Assembly: GCA_002482565.1 (NCBI GenBank)
Contig: DLGG01000074.1
Coordinates: 12,743 to 30,672 of the forward strand
DNA: 17,930 nucleotides
DNA from: Solidesulfovibrio magneticus
GTDB taxonomy: Bacteria > Desulfobacterota > Desulfovibrionia > Desulfovibrionales > Desulfovibrionaceae
Direction: 5' to 3'
The position numbers and the translations under genes are program-made. Position 1 is the first letter of the stretch. Every line of letters starts with the position of its first letter. Under the pieces are notes generated by a model. That model was not told the DNA's origin. It did not search any database and saw only the letters and a program-made list of their open reading frames with translations. This document shows, in pieces, positions 6,250-12,592 of the stretch.

Positions 6250-6913
6250 ACCAGTCCACCAATTCGGGCCGCGAGAGCAGGTTTTTCGCCTCGAATTCCC
6301 GCCAGTCCATGATCGCCGCCGCCGCCGTCACGCCGTCGGGCATCCGCGTCGGCTCGCCGACCAGCACGCAGGGAAAGCCGAACATCTTGAGCAACCGCAG
6401 GACTTTGTATTCCACCACCAAATACAGGTAGCGGACCTTGTTGGGGACGCACCATTGGTAGACCTGGCGATAGAGCAGCATGGACACGCCAAGAGAGCCG
6501 ATGGACGTGGGCACTTTGGTGCCCCGCTCGTCGAAACTGACGCATAAGCGGGAGACTTCGCGCGTGTCCGGGGCCTTGCGGATGTCGTGGTCCGGCGAAA
6601 CCAGGGCGCGAAATTCCTTTTCCAACATGTACCGATGTTCCGGCGAAACCAGGCGCAGATAAGAAAGAATCTTCCGGTCCCGAAACACGCCGAAGTGCTT
6701 GGCATGGGCGTCATAAACGTCATGCTCCAGTCCGTCGTCGCTTTGCGGCACCCACCGCAACTCCCGGGCAAACACCTTGTGCCGCAACCCGTAGGCAGCC
6801 GGGATGTCCTGTTGCCCAAGCACCCTGGCCGTGACGCCCTCGGCGGCTTCATACGGCATGCCCAGCGCGGCGCTGCCGTCAAGGCGTTCGGGCGAATTGA
6901 ACTCGATCTGCAT
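6170..6913 (-). CDS. LuxI-type acyl-homoserine-lactone synthase
   Basis: A 247-residue protein. The LuxI-family catalytic and fold residues are in register: Arg44, Phe48 and Trp54 in RHKVFARELRW; Asp65 and Asp68 in EHDVYDAH; Arg87 in SYLRLV; Glu119 and Arg122 in REVSRLCV. The family makes acyl-homoserine lactones from acyl-ACP and S-adenosylmethionine. It is about 40 residues longer than usual, with a Pro-rich C-terminus. Exosortase-associated acyltransferases share this fold, but the adjacent LuxR-type receptor favours autoinducer synthesis. The start at 6913 is set by AAGGAGG 6 nt upstream; an in-frame ATG at 6940 lacks a ribosome binding site. No terminator separates the 3' end from luxR. 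Confidence 0.87.
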   Translation of the reverse strand: MQIEFNSPERLDGSAALGMPYEAAEGVTARVLGQQDIPAAYGLRHKVFARELRWVPQSDDGLEHDVYDAHAKHFGVFRDRKILSYLRLVSPEHRYMLEKEFRALVSPDHDIRKAPDTREVSRLCVSFDERGTKVPTSIGSLGVSMLLYRQVYQWCVPNKVRYLYLVVEYKVLRLLKMFGFPCVLVGEPTRMPDGVTAAAAIMDWREFEAKNLLSRPELVDWFNQDPEYRGGLLPPPPGAYSGRQVSL

Positions 6914-6939
6914 GTGTGGCCTCCTTGTTCCCACATGCA
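6909..6939 (-). promoter_or_regulatory. hairpin enclosing the luxI-like Shine-Dalgarno and start codon
   Basis: On the mRNA strand, UGCAUGUG (6939-6932) can pair perfectly with CACAUGCA (6916-6909). The 15-nt loop holds AAGGAGG (6926-6920), and the 3' arm contains the AUG at 6913-6911. Opening this 8-bp stem would be needed for initiation, so it is a candidate translational control element. It could instead be a DNA operator palindrome. Confidence 0.5.
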
Positions 6940-7276
6940 TATCGAGAATTTAATAACGTATAACCTGTCATTAATGCTAGTTGTTATTGATTTACTTATT
7001 TATTATAATAAAAAATTTTTGCATTGTTACTGAATAGTTCCACAACCGTTCAACAGACCGCAAACTCCAGCCAGCGGCCTTCACATGCTGCAACCGGCTC
7101 ACAGCACGAGGCATTTGCAGAAAAATTTCGCACATCGAACCAATACACCATTGCTATACAGGATACCAGATACAACATGACGCACCATCCCCCTAATTAT
7201 TTAGAGTAGCCCGGCGCTCCGCTTTGGGGCTATCTGTCGCTTTATCAGAGGATATTACCGCGTCCGGAGAATCACC
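6940..7276. other. AT-rich intergenic region
   Basis: It separates the minus-strand luxI-like gene from the plus-strand 67-residue ORF. The first 90 bp is strikingly AT-rich against a GC-rich genome and includes TTATTATAATAA (7000-7011), a 12-bp palindrome. This fits promoter DNA or a silenced, acquired region. A hairpin TAGCCC (7207-7212) / GGGCTA (7227-7232) lies about 45 bp before the next gene. No coding gene is seen. Confidence 0.6.
6963..6982 (-). promoter_or_regulatory. degenerate lux-box-like element upstream of luxI
   Basis: The plus strand reads ACCTGT-N8-CTAGTT. The left half is identical to the Vibrio lux box half-site ACCTGT; the right half matches ACAGGT at 3 of 6 bases. It is centred about 60 bp before the luxI-like start, in AT-rich DNA where a promoter is expected. 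This may be chance in AT-rich sequence. Confidence 0.25.
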
Positions 7277-7480
7277 ATGGCCAGCCACACCGATAAGAAT
7301 GCTTTTATTTCGGTTTTTTACGAACCCATCTATTCGCACAAGGAACAGAAAGCCCTGCTTCGCTATGAACGCGAGGACGGGAGCAAAGGCGTCATCGGCT
7401 TGCGGCACGAGTCGCTTTCGACCTTGCAGGAGGCCATCAACGAAATTGCGCGCGGCCAGGCGTCGGAAAAAAACGCCTAG
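7277..7480 (+). CDS. small hypothetical protein, 67 residues
   Basis: I do not recognise a family. ATG 7277 follows GGAG with 8 nt spacing. The protein has no signal peptide or membrane segment. It mixes a beta-like N-terminus (NAFISVFYEPIYSHKEQKALLRYE) with a helical C-terminus (STLQEAINEIARGQASEKNA), and it is rich in charged residues. A perfect 24-bp palindrome that can act as a terminator begins 12 bp after the stop, so it looks like a single-gene unit. It sits between the AT-rich quorum-sensing spacer and a long gene-free stretch, in an accessory-looking part of the window. Confidence 0.6.
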   Translation: MASHTDKNAFISVFYEPIYSHKEQKALLRYEREDGSKGVIGLRHESLSTLQEAINEIARGQASEKNA

Positions 7481-7492
7481 TGCCGCGTCTCT

Positions 7493-7516
7493 TCAAAAAT
7501 ACGCGCGTATTTTTGA
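7493..7516. terminator. 24-bp perfect palindrome, probable bidirectional terminator
   Basis: TCAAAAATACGC (7493-7504) is followed directly by its exact reverse complement. As RNA it forms a 10-bp stem with a GCGC loop; the stem's AAAAA and TTTTT tracts give U-rich 3' sides in both directions. It lies just past the 67-residue gene's stop. It could alternatively be a protein-binding operator. Confidence 0.6.
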
Positions 7517-8006
7517 TGGGAAATTAGCGTAGTGAGCTTGTTCTCGACAAAATAGCCTCTTCGCGTTTCGTGGACGCGCCCCTCGTCGTCATGCGGATTT
7601 CTCCAAAACGGCGGGCGGATTGCGACGACTTGCGGGGAGACTGACGAAAAATGGGGGCAACGCGAACGTCGGGAGGCGCATCGGAGCGTGGTTCTGGCCG
7701 ACGGCGCGGCGACAGCCCAAAGGCGGGGCTACGGGCAGGCCGAGGCGGTGCGGGAACGTCATGGCGGCCGCGCGACGCCCATCCTGCGTGCAGCTCGCCC
7801 TGGGCATCGGGCGGCCACCCCGTGATCAATCAGCGCCCTTCCGTACGCCTCGGGCGGCCGACCCAGCCGCCCAGGCTACAGCCCGGGGCTGCGTCTTTTC
7901 TTCCACAAACGCTTGCACTGCCCCAGGCGGCCTGCCCCGCGCTAGCGCCCTGCCCGACGTGACGCCGCCACAGCCTTGGCTCGATAAGATTACAGACCAT
8001 CCCGGG
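7517..8006. other. gene-free GC-rich stretch
   Basis: About 490 bp. Frames that stay open here have low-complexity, Arg/Pro/Ala-rich translations and no ribosome binding sites, so I call no gene. I looked for RNase P RNA, tmRNA, SRP RNA and 6S-like patterns and did not recognise any. It contains GC-rich hairpins, for example AGCCC...GGGCT near 7714-7731. It could be a decayed gene or an unrecognised structured RNA ending at the terminator at 8007. Confidence 0.5.
7879..7900 (+). terminator. possible weak terminator within the gene-free stretch
   Basis: CAGCC (7879-7883) and GGCTG (7887-7891) with a CGG loop, followed by CGTCTTTTC. The stem is short and no upstream gene is clear. Confidence 0.3.
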
Positions 8007-8038
8007 CGGCCCGTCTCTTCGGAGACGGGCCGTTTTGT
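8007..8038 (+). terminator. strong intrinsic terminator with UUCG tetraloop
   Basis: Perfect 11-bp stem CGGCCCGTCTC (8007-8017) / GAGACGGGCCG (8022-8032) around TTCG, then TTTTGT. It is as strong as any in the window, yet no recognised gene ends in the preceding 490 bp. That raises the possibility of an uncalled transcript upstream. Confidence 0.85.
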
Positions 8039-8162
8039 CATGCCGAGGCATTTTGCCAGATTGCCTATTGCGCTCGGTGCCCCCGGATGTCATGGCATGA
8101 GATATTGGCTGCAATCCACCAAGAACGCGGGCATGGACTTCAGGACAACGCGGGAGAGCCCC

Positions 8163-8564
8163 ATGGACAAGGACACCCTCAAGCAGGAATTGCTCAAATG
8201 GCAACTCCGTTTTTATAAGGGTCAAAGGCTATGGAGCGCGGCACACCACGGCACCGTATATCTTTCAATTATCAGCAGCGTCTCCGCCACCATTCTCTTG
8301 AAATTTGGCAACGATACTTACGCGACCATCTTCACCACGCTCGCCGCAGCCTTGACCAGCTTGTCGGCCAGCGGCGGCTTTGAAAGAAAATGGAGAAGCA
8401 ATAGGCTTAGCCGATGCCGCATAGACCTTCTGCTGCTGGACATCGAGAACGACTCGCCGAACATTGGCGCTATCGTGGAACAGCTCAAGGAGGTGTTGTC
8501 AAAACACGACAGCGAAATCGTCAAATACGAAGACCCAGGGGAACCAAGACTTCACAAGTCGTAG
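8163..8564 (+). CDS. small two-TM membrane protein, SLATT/DUF4231-like
   Basis: A 133-residue protein. An amphipathic N-terminal helix (TLKQELLKWQLRFYKGQRLW) leads into two hydrophobic segments, about 29-48 (GTVYLSIISSVSATILLKFG) and 53-72 (TYATIFTTLAAALTSLSASGGF). A charged C-terminal helix follows (ERKWRSNRLSRCRIDLLLLD, then IGAIVEQLKEVLSKHDSEIVKYE). This order and spacing resemble SLATT-domain proteins, predicted pore-forming effectors linked to nucleotide-signal conflict systems. The assignment is by pattern, not search. No SMODS/CD-NTase, SLOG or other partner gene is adjacent. GGGAG 6 nt before ATG 8163 sets the start; ATG 8133 in frame is less supported. No terminator of its own is seen. 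Confidence 0.7.
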   Translation: MDKDTLKQELLKWQLRFYKGQRLWSAAHHGTVYLSIISSVSATILLKFGNDTYATIFTTLAAALTSLSASGGFERKWRSNRLSRCRIDLLLLDIENDSPNIGAIVEQLKEVLSKHDSEIVKYEDPGEPRLHKS

Positions 8565-8755
8565 CGCCTGCTCGGAACGGGGACTGCTCGGCAAGGGGCG
8601 GCTCCCTATCCTCGAAGACAAACACGACCTGCTGACCGTGGAGACAAAGGCCGGAAAGCCGACAGCAGCGCATCCACCGGCGGGCATGGCGGGAAAGACG
8701 AGCTGCCGGGACGGCCCCAGACGAGCCCAAACAGCAGGAGTCCCAAACACCGCCA

Positions 8756-8789
8756 AAAGAAAAAGGGAGCCGGTTTATAACCGACTCCC
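8756..8789 (-). terminator. intrinsic terminator of tRNA-Asn
   Basis: On the minus strand, an 11-bp stem GGGAGTCGGTT / AACCGGCTCCC (one T-G pair) with an ATA loop, followed by TTTTTCTTTT. It begins 9 bp after the tRNA 3' CCA. The 190 bp between it and the SLATT-like gene (8565-8755) holds nothing recognisable. Confidence 0.9.
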
Positions 8790-8798
8790 TGAATCTGC

Positions 8799-8874
8799 TG
8801 GCTCCCCGGGACGGACTCGAACCGCCAACCTAGTGGTTAACAGCCACCCGCTCTGCCAATTGAGCTACCGGGGA
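8799..8874 (-). tRNA. tRNA-Asn (anticodon GTT)
   Basis: A 76-nt complete cloverleaf on the minus strand. The acceptor stem is TCCCCGG / CCGGGGA with discriminator G and encoded CCA. The D arm is GCTC-AATTGGCA-GAGC, and the anticodon arm GGTGG-CTGTTAA-CCACT carries anticodon GTT. The T arm is GGCGG-TTCGAGT-CCGTC. The gene stands alone with its own promoter and terminator, divergent from lysS. Confidence 0.98.
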
Positions 8875-8892
8875 TCGTTGAGGCGAGAAAGG

Positions 8893-8921
8893 TGTTTATC
8901 CTTGACCCTCCCACCCGTCAA
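8893..8921 (-). promoter_or_regulatory. promoter of tRNA-Asn
   Basis: Minus strand TTGACG (8921-8916), a 17-bp spacer, TAAACA (8898-8893), 18 bp before the mature 5' end. A 7-bp inverted repeat, CCTTGAC (8900-8906) / GTCAAGG (8917-8923), lies over the spacer and -35 and might be a regulator site or chance. Confidence 0.6.
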
Positions 8922-8995
8922 GGGAAAATCTCCCTGAAGCGAAAAAAAGTTCCTCGCCGAACAACCCTGGGCGCGACGGGCCGGCTGGCCCATTC

Positions 8996-9024
8996 TTGAC
9001 GGGACACGCTAATTCTCGTAGGCA
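8996..9024 (+). promoter_or_regulatory. possible promoter of the lysS-lolCD-bamA operon
   Basis: TTGACG (8996-9001), a 17-bp spacer, TAGGCA (9019-9024). The -35 is good and the -10 is weak. The expected transcript start is about 50 bp before the chosen lysS start. Confidence 0.4.
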
Positions 9025-9082
9025 AATGCGCTTGTCCGGTCGTATCGGCCGGGGCAACGACATGCAGCAACGGAGAACCGCC

Positions 9083-10672
9083 GTGGGCAGCGACGCGCCA
9101 CGTAAGAAAGAATACAAGCTCCCGGTCAAGTCCAAGCGGGTGGAGGATTTTCGTCCCCTGCTCGAAAGCCTGGACGCCCGCGACGAACTCAACGAAGTTT
9201 TCAAGAACCGCATCGCCAAGGCCGTCCAGCTCCTGGACGACGGCGTGGCGCTCTACCCCAACGACTTTGCCAAAGGCGACGACATCGGCCCCGTGGCCGA
9301 GGCCCACGAGCCCCTGGCCGAGGAGGCCCTGGCCGAACTGGGCCGGACCTTCCGCCTGGCCGGCCGCATCGTGTCCCTGCGCTCCTTTGGCAAGGTAGCC
9401 TTTTTCACCATCCAGGACGCCTCGGGGCGCATCCAGGTCTTTGCCGAGCGCGAGACCCTGGGCCAGGAAGCCTACACGGTATTTAAGAAATTCGACATCG
9501 GCGACATCGTCGGCGTCACGGGCCGGCTGTTTCGCACCAAGACCGGGGAACTGACGCTGCACGCCGACACGCTCTCCCTGGTCACCAAGTCCATGCGGCC
9601 CCTGCCCGAGAAGTACCACGGCCTAAAGGACGTCGAGACCCGCTACCGCCAGCGCTACGTGGACCTCATCGTCACTCCGCGCTCGGTGGAGATCTTCAAG
9701 GCCCGCACCACCATCATCCGGGAACTGCGCGCCTTCCTCGACTCATCGGGCTTCATGGAAGTGGAAACGCCCATGATGCAGGCCATCCCCGGCGGCGCCA
9801 CGGCCCGGCCCTTCGTGACGCACCACAACGCCCTGGACATGGGCCTTTATATGCGCATCGCCCCGGAGCTGTACTTAAAGCGCCTGCTCGTGGGCGGCTT
9901 TGAGAAGGTGTACGAGGTCGGGCGCAACTTCCGCAACGAAGGCGTATCCACCCGGCACAATCCCGAATTCACCATGTGCGAGTTCTACTGGGCCTACGCC
10001 CGGTACACCGACCTCATGGACCTGACCGAGCGGCTGTTCGCCCGCCTGGCCAAGGCCGTCACCGGGTCGGAGACGGTCAGCTACCAGGGCCAGGAGATCA
10101 ACCTCGCCCCGGGCTGGGCGCGGCTGTCCTTCCACGAGTCCATCGAAAAGGTGGGCGGCATCGATCCCGAGATCATCCGCGACTACGACAAGGCCAAGGC
10201 CCTGGTCGAAAAAAGCGGCGAAAAGGTGCTCAAGGGCGAAAAGCTCGGCAAGGTCCAGGCCAAGCTCTTCGACATCTTCGTCGAGCCCAAGCTCATCCAG
10301 CCCCACTTCATCTACCATTACCCCACGGAAATCTCGCCGCTGTCGCGCCGCAACACCGACAACCCGGAGATCACCGACCGCTTCGAGCTCTTTATCGCCG
10401 GGCGCGAAATGGCCAACGCCTTTTCCGAACTCAACGATCCGGTGGACCAGCGCCAGCGCTTCGAGGATCAGGTGCGCGAGAAAGAGGCCGGCGACGACGA
10501 GGCCCACCGCATGGACGAGGACTACGTCCGGGCCCTGGAGTACGGCATGCCGCCGGCGGCCGGCGAAGGCATCGGCATCGACCGCCTGGTCATGCTGCTG
10601 ACCGATCAAGCGTCCATCCGCGAGGTCATTCTCTTTCCGCTGCTGCGCCCCGAGGGCCAGCCGGGGTCATGA
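9083..10672 (+). CDS. lysS: lysyl-tRNA synthetase, class II
   Basis: A 529-residue cytoplasmic enzyme that charges tRNA-Lys. An N-terminal OB-fold anticodon-binding domain (around RIVSLRSFGKVAFFTIQDASG) is followed by the class II catalytic core. Motif 2 is YEVGRNFRNEG near 277-287, and motif 3 is GEGIGIDRLVML near 494-505. IAPELYLKRLLVGG and the C-terminal REVILFPLLRPE are diagnostic of LysRS. The start is uncertain: GTG 9083 has GGAG 7 nt upstream and is preferred, while ATG 9062 in frame has only a weak ribosome binding site. Both give about 30 residues before the usual LESLDARDEL start, a Lys/Arg-rich extension (RKKEYKLPVKSKR). The stop overlaps the lolC start as ATGA, implying translational coupling. 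Confidence 0.96.
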   Translation: MGSDAPRKKEYKLPVKSKRVEDFRPLLESLDARDELNEVFKNRIAKAVQLLDDGVALYPNDFAKGDDIGPVAEAHEPLAEEALAELGRTFRLAGRIVSLRSFGKVAFFTIQDASGRIQVFAERETLGQEAYTVFKKFDIGDIVGVTGRLFRTKTGELTLHADTLSLVTKSMRPLPEKYHGLKDVETRYRQRYVDLIVTPRSVEIFKARTTIIRELRAFLDSSGFMEVETPMMQAIPGGATARPFVTHHNALDMGLYMRIAPELYLKRLLVGGFEKVYEVGRNFRNEGVSTRHNPEFTMCEFYWAYARYTDLMDLTERLFARLAKAVTGSETVSYQGQEINLAPGWARLSFHESIEKVGGIDPEIIRDYDKAKALVEKSGEKVLKGEKLGKVQAKLFDIFVEPKLIQPHFIYHYPTEISPLSRRNTDNPEITDRFELFIAGREMANAFSELNDPVDQRQRFEDQVREKEAGDDEAHRMDEDYVRALEYGMPPAAGEGIGIDRLVMLLTDQASIREVILFPLLRPEGQPGS

Positions 10673-11898
10673 GTTTCGAACTCTTCGTCGCCAGGCGCTA
10701 CCTGACGGCCCGCCAAAAGCAGGCGTTTATTTCCGTCATCTCGCTTATCTCGGTGCTCGGGGTGGGCCTTGGCGTGGCTTCGCTCATTGTCGTGGTCGGG
10801 GTGATGCACGGCTTTTCCACCGAGCTTCGGGACAAGATCCTGGGCATCAACGCCCACATGGTGGCGGCCGTGGCCGGCGGGGCCATGCACGACTACCGCG
10901 AGCTCATGGGCAAGGCCGAGGCCGTGCCCGGGGTCCTTGGCGCAACACCTTTTGTCTATACCGAGGTCATGCTGTCCAGTGCGCGCGGGGTCAAGGGAGT
11001 GGTCCTTCGCGGCGTGGACCCGGCTTCGGCCGGCAAGGTGCTGGCCCTGCCCAAGGAAATGATCGTCGGCAGCCTGGACGACCTGGAGATTCCGGGGCCG
11101 TTTCCGGGCATCGTGCTGGGGCGCGAACTGGCCGACCGGCTGGGGCTTGTCGTCGGCGAGACGGTCAACCTCATGTCCCCGGCCGGCAAGGAAAGCGCCG
11201 CCGGGTTCTCGCCCAAGGTCAAGACCTTCGTGCTGCGCGGGCTTTTCAAGTCCGGCATGTACGAATACGACTCGACCCTGGCCTACGTCACCATCCCGGC
11301 CGCCCAGGAACTGCTGGGGTTCAAGCGCGACATCGCCACGGGCCTTGAGCTCAAGGTCGCCGACGTGGACGCCGTGGACGCGCTGGCCCCCAAGGTCCGC
11401 TCGGCCCTTGGCGGGCCGCCGCTTTTCGTGCGCACCTGGATCGACATGAACGGCAACCTGTTCAAGGCCCTGCATCTCGAAAAAACGGCCATGTTCGTGA
11501 TCCTGGTCATGATCGTGGTGGTGGGCTGCTTTTCCATCATCACCACGCTCATCATGCTGGTCATGGAAAAAACCCGGGACATCGCCATCCTCATGTCCAT
11601 GGGGGCCACGCCGGCCGCCATCCGCAAGATCTTCATGCTCCAGGGCGTGATCATCGGCGTGGTGGGCACCGCCCTGGGCTATGCCCTTGGCCTGGGCGTG
11701 GCCCTGGCCCTGGAAAAGTACCAATTCATCAAGATTCCCGGCGACGTCTATCCCATGGACCACCTGCCGGTGCGCCTGGACTGGCCCGACATGGTCATCA
11801 TCGGCGTCACGGCCCTGGCCCTGTGCTTTTTGGCCACCATGTATCCGGCCCGGCAGGCGGCGCGCCTGAGCCCGGTGGAGGCCCTGCGCCATGACTGA
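10669..11898 (+). CDS. lolC: lipoprotein-releasing ABC transporter permease LolC/LolE
   Basis: A 409-residue inner-membrane protein. TM1 is about 20-46 after the signature FVARRYLTARQKQAFISVISLIS. A large periplasmic domain follows (about 47-272), then TM2 (275-299), TM3 (321-348) and TM4 (375-392). The conserved coupling segment EKTRDIAILMSMGA lies after TM2, and the C-terminus PARQAARLSPVEALRHD is typical. The Lol complex moves mature lipoproteins from the inner membrane to the chaperone LolA. Only one permease gene is present, so it probably works as a homodimer (LolC/E or LolF type) with LolD. It overlaps lysS by 4 bp and lolD by 8 bp. Confidence 0.95.
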   Translation: MSFELFVARRYLTARQKQAFISVISLISVLGVGLGVASLIVVVGVMHGFSTELRDKILGINAHMVAAVAGGAMHDYRELMGKAEAVPGVLGATPFVYTEVMLSSARGVKGVVLRGVDPASAGKVLALPKEMIVGSLDDLEIPGPFPGIVLGRELADRLGLVVGETVNLMSPAGKESAAGFSPKVKTFVLRGLFKSGMYEYDSTLAYVTIPAAQELLGFKRDIATGLELKVADVDAVDALAPKVRSALGGPPLFVRTWIDMNGNLFKALHLEKTAMFVILVMIVVVGCFSIITTLIMLVMEKTRDIAILMSMGATPAAIRKIFMLQGVIIGVVGTALGYALGLGVALALEKYQFIKIPGDVYPMDHLPVRLDWPDMVIIGVTALALCFLATMYPARQAARLSPVEALRHD

Positions 11899-12592
11899 GC
11901 CGCTGCTCTACGAACTGCGCCAGGTGCGCAAGGTCTACCAGGGGCCGGCCGAGGAAGTGACGGTGCTCTCGGGCCTGGATTTCGCCATCGCCAAGGGCGA
12001 TTCGCTTGCGATTCTGGGATCTTCCGGCTCGGGCAAGTCCACCTTGCTGCACCTTCTGGGAGCCCTGGACCGGCCGACGTCGGGGCAGATCCTGTTTAAC
12101 GGCCGGGACCTGGCCGGCCTTGGGCCGGTGGAATCGGCGGCGCTGCGCAACCGGGACATCGGTTTCGTGTTCCAGTTCCACCATCTGCTGCCGGAATTCA
12201 CCGCCCTGGAAAACGTGGCCATGCCGGCGCTCATTGCCGGCATGGAAAGAAAAGAAGCTTTTGCGCGGGCCAGGGCATCTTTGTCGCTCGTGGGACTTGA
12301 TGAAAGGGTGGAACACAGGGTAACAACCCTTTCCGGGGGAGAGAGGCAGAGGGCGGCTATCGCCCGTGCTGTCCTGTTGCGGCCATCCGTTCTGTTGGCC
12401 GATGAACCCACCGGCAATCTTGACGAAGCCACAGGCGGCAAAGTCGGCGATATGCTCGCCCGCCTCAACGCCGATCTGGGCATGACGTTGGTTGTGGTCA
12501 CCCACAATCATAACCTGGCCGCTCTCATGGGCCGGAGACTGGAGCTGCAGGGTGGAGAACTCTATGCGCGGAATGAAACGAATCGGTCTTAA
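11891..12592 (+). CDS. lolD: lipoprotein-releasing ABC transporter ATPase LolD
   Basis: A 233-residue ATPase that powers lipoprotein release. Walker A is GSSGSGKST (43-51), the Q-loop Gln95 lies in FVFQFHHLLPEFTALENV, and the signature is LSGGERQR (147-154). Walker B is VLLADEPTGNLD (167-178), with switch His205 in VTHNH. FQFHHLLPEFTALENV is the LolD-subfamily Q-loop region. It starts inside the end of lolC, and its last 29 bp overlap the start of bamA. From about 12240 onward the codon choice is less GC-biased than in the first half of the gene, and this continues into the bamA signal peptide. Confidence 0.96.
   Translation: MTEPLLYELRQVRKVYQGPAEEVTVLSGLDFAIAKGDSLAILGSSGSGKSTLLHLLGALDRPTSGQILFNGRDLAGLGPVESAALRNRDIGFVFQFHHLLPEFTALENVAMPALIAGMERKEAFARARASLSLVGLDERVEHRVTTLSGGERQRAAIARAVLLRPSVLLADEPTGNLDEATGGKVGDMLARLNADLGMTLVVVTHNHNLAALMGRRLELQGGELYARNETNRS

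Noticed and set aside
7517..8006. RNase P RNA, tmRNA, SRP RNA or 6S RNA in the gene-free stretch
   Set aside because: The conserved cores I would expect (for example GAGGAAAGTC of RNase P RNA) are absent.
7620..8162. N-terminal extension of the SLATT-like ORF back to 7620
   Set aside because: The extension is Arg/Pro/Ala-rich and low in order, runs through the terminator at 8007-8038, and has no ribosome binding site.
6941..8798. Integrated mobile island at the tRNA-Asn gene
   Set aside because: The segment looks accessory, but I see no integrase, no direct repeat of the tRNA 3' end and no transposase, so no element can be delimited.
10606..11892. Long open frame antisense to lolC
   Set aside because: A codon-bias shadow of lolC with a His/Gly-rich, non-protein-like translation.
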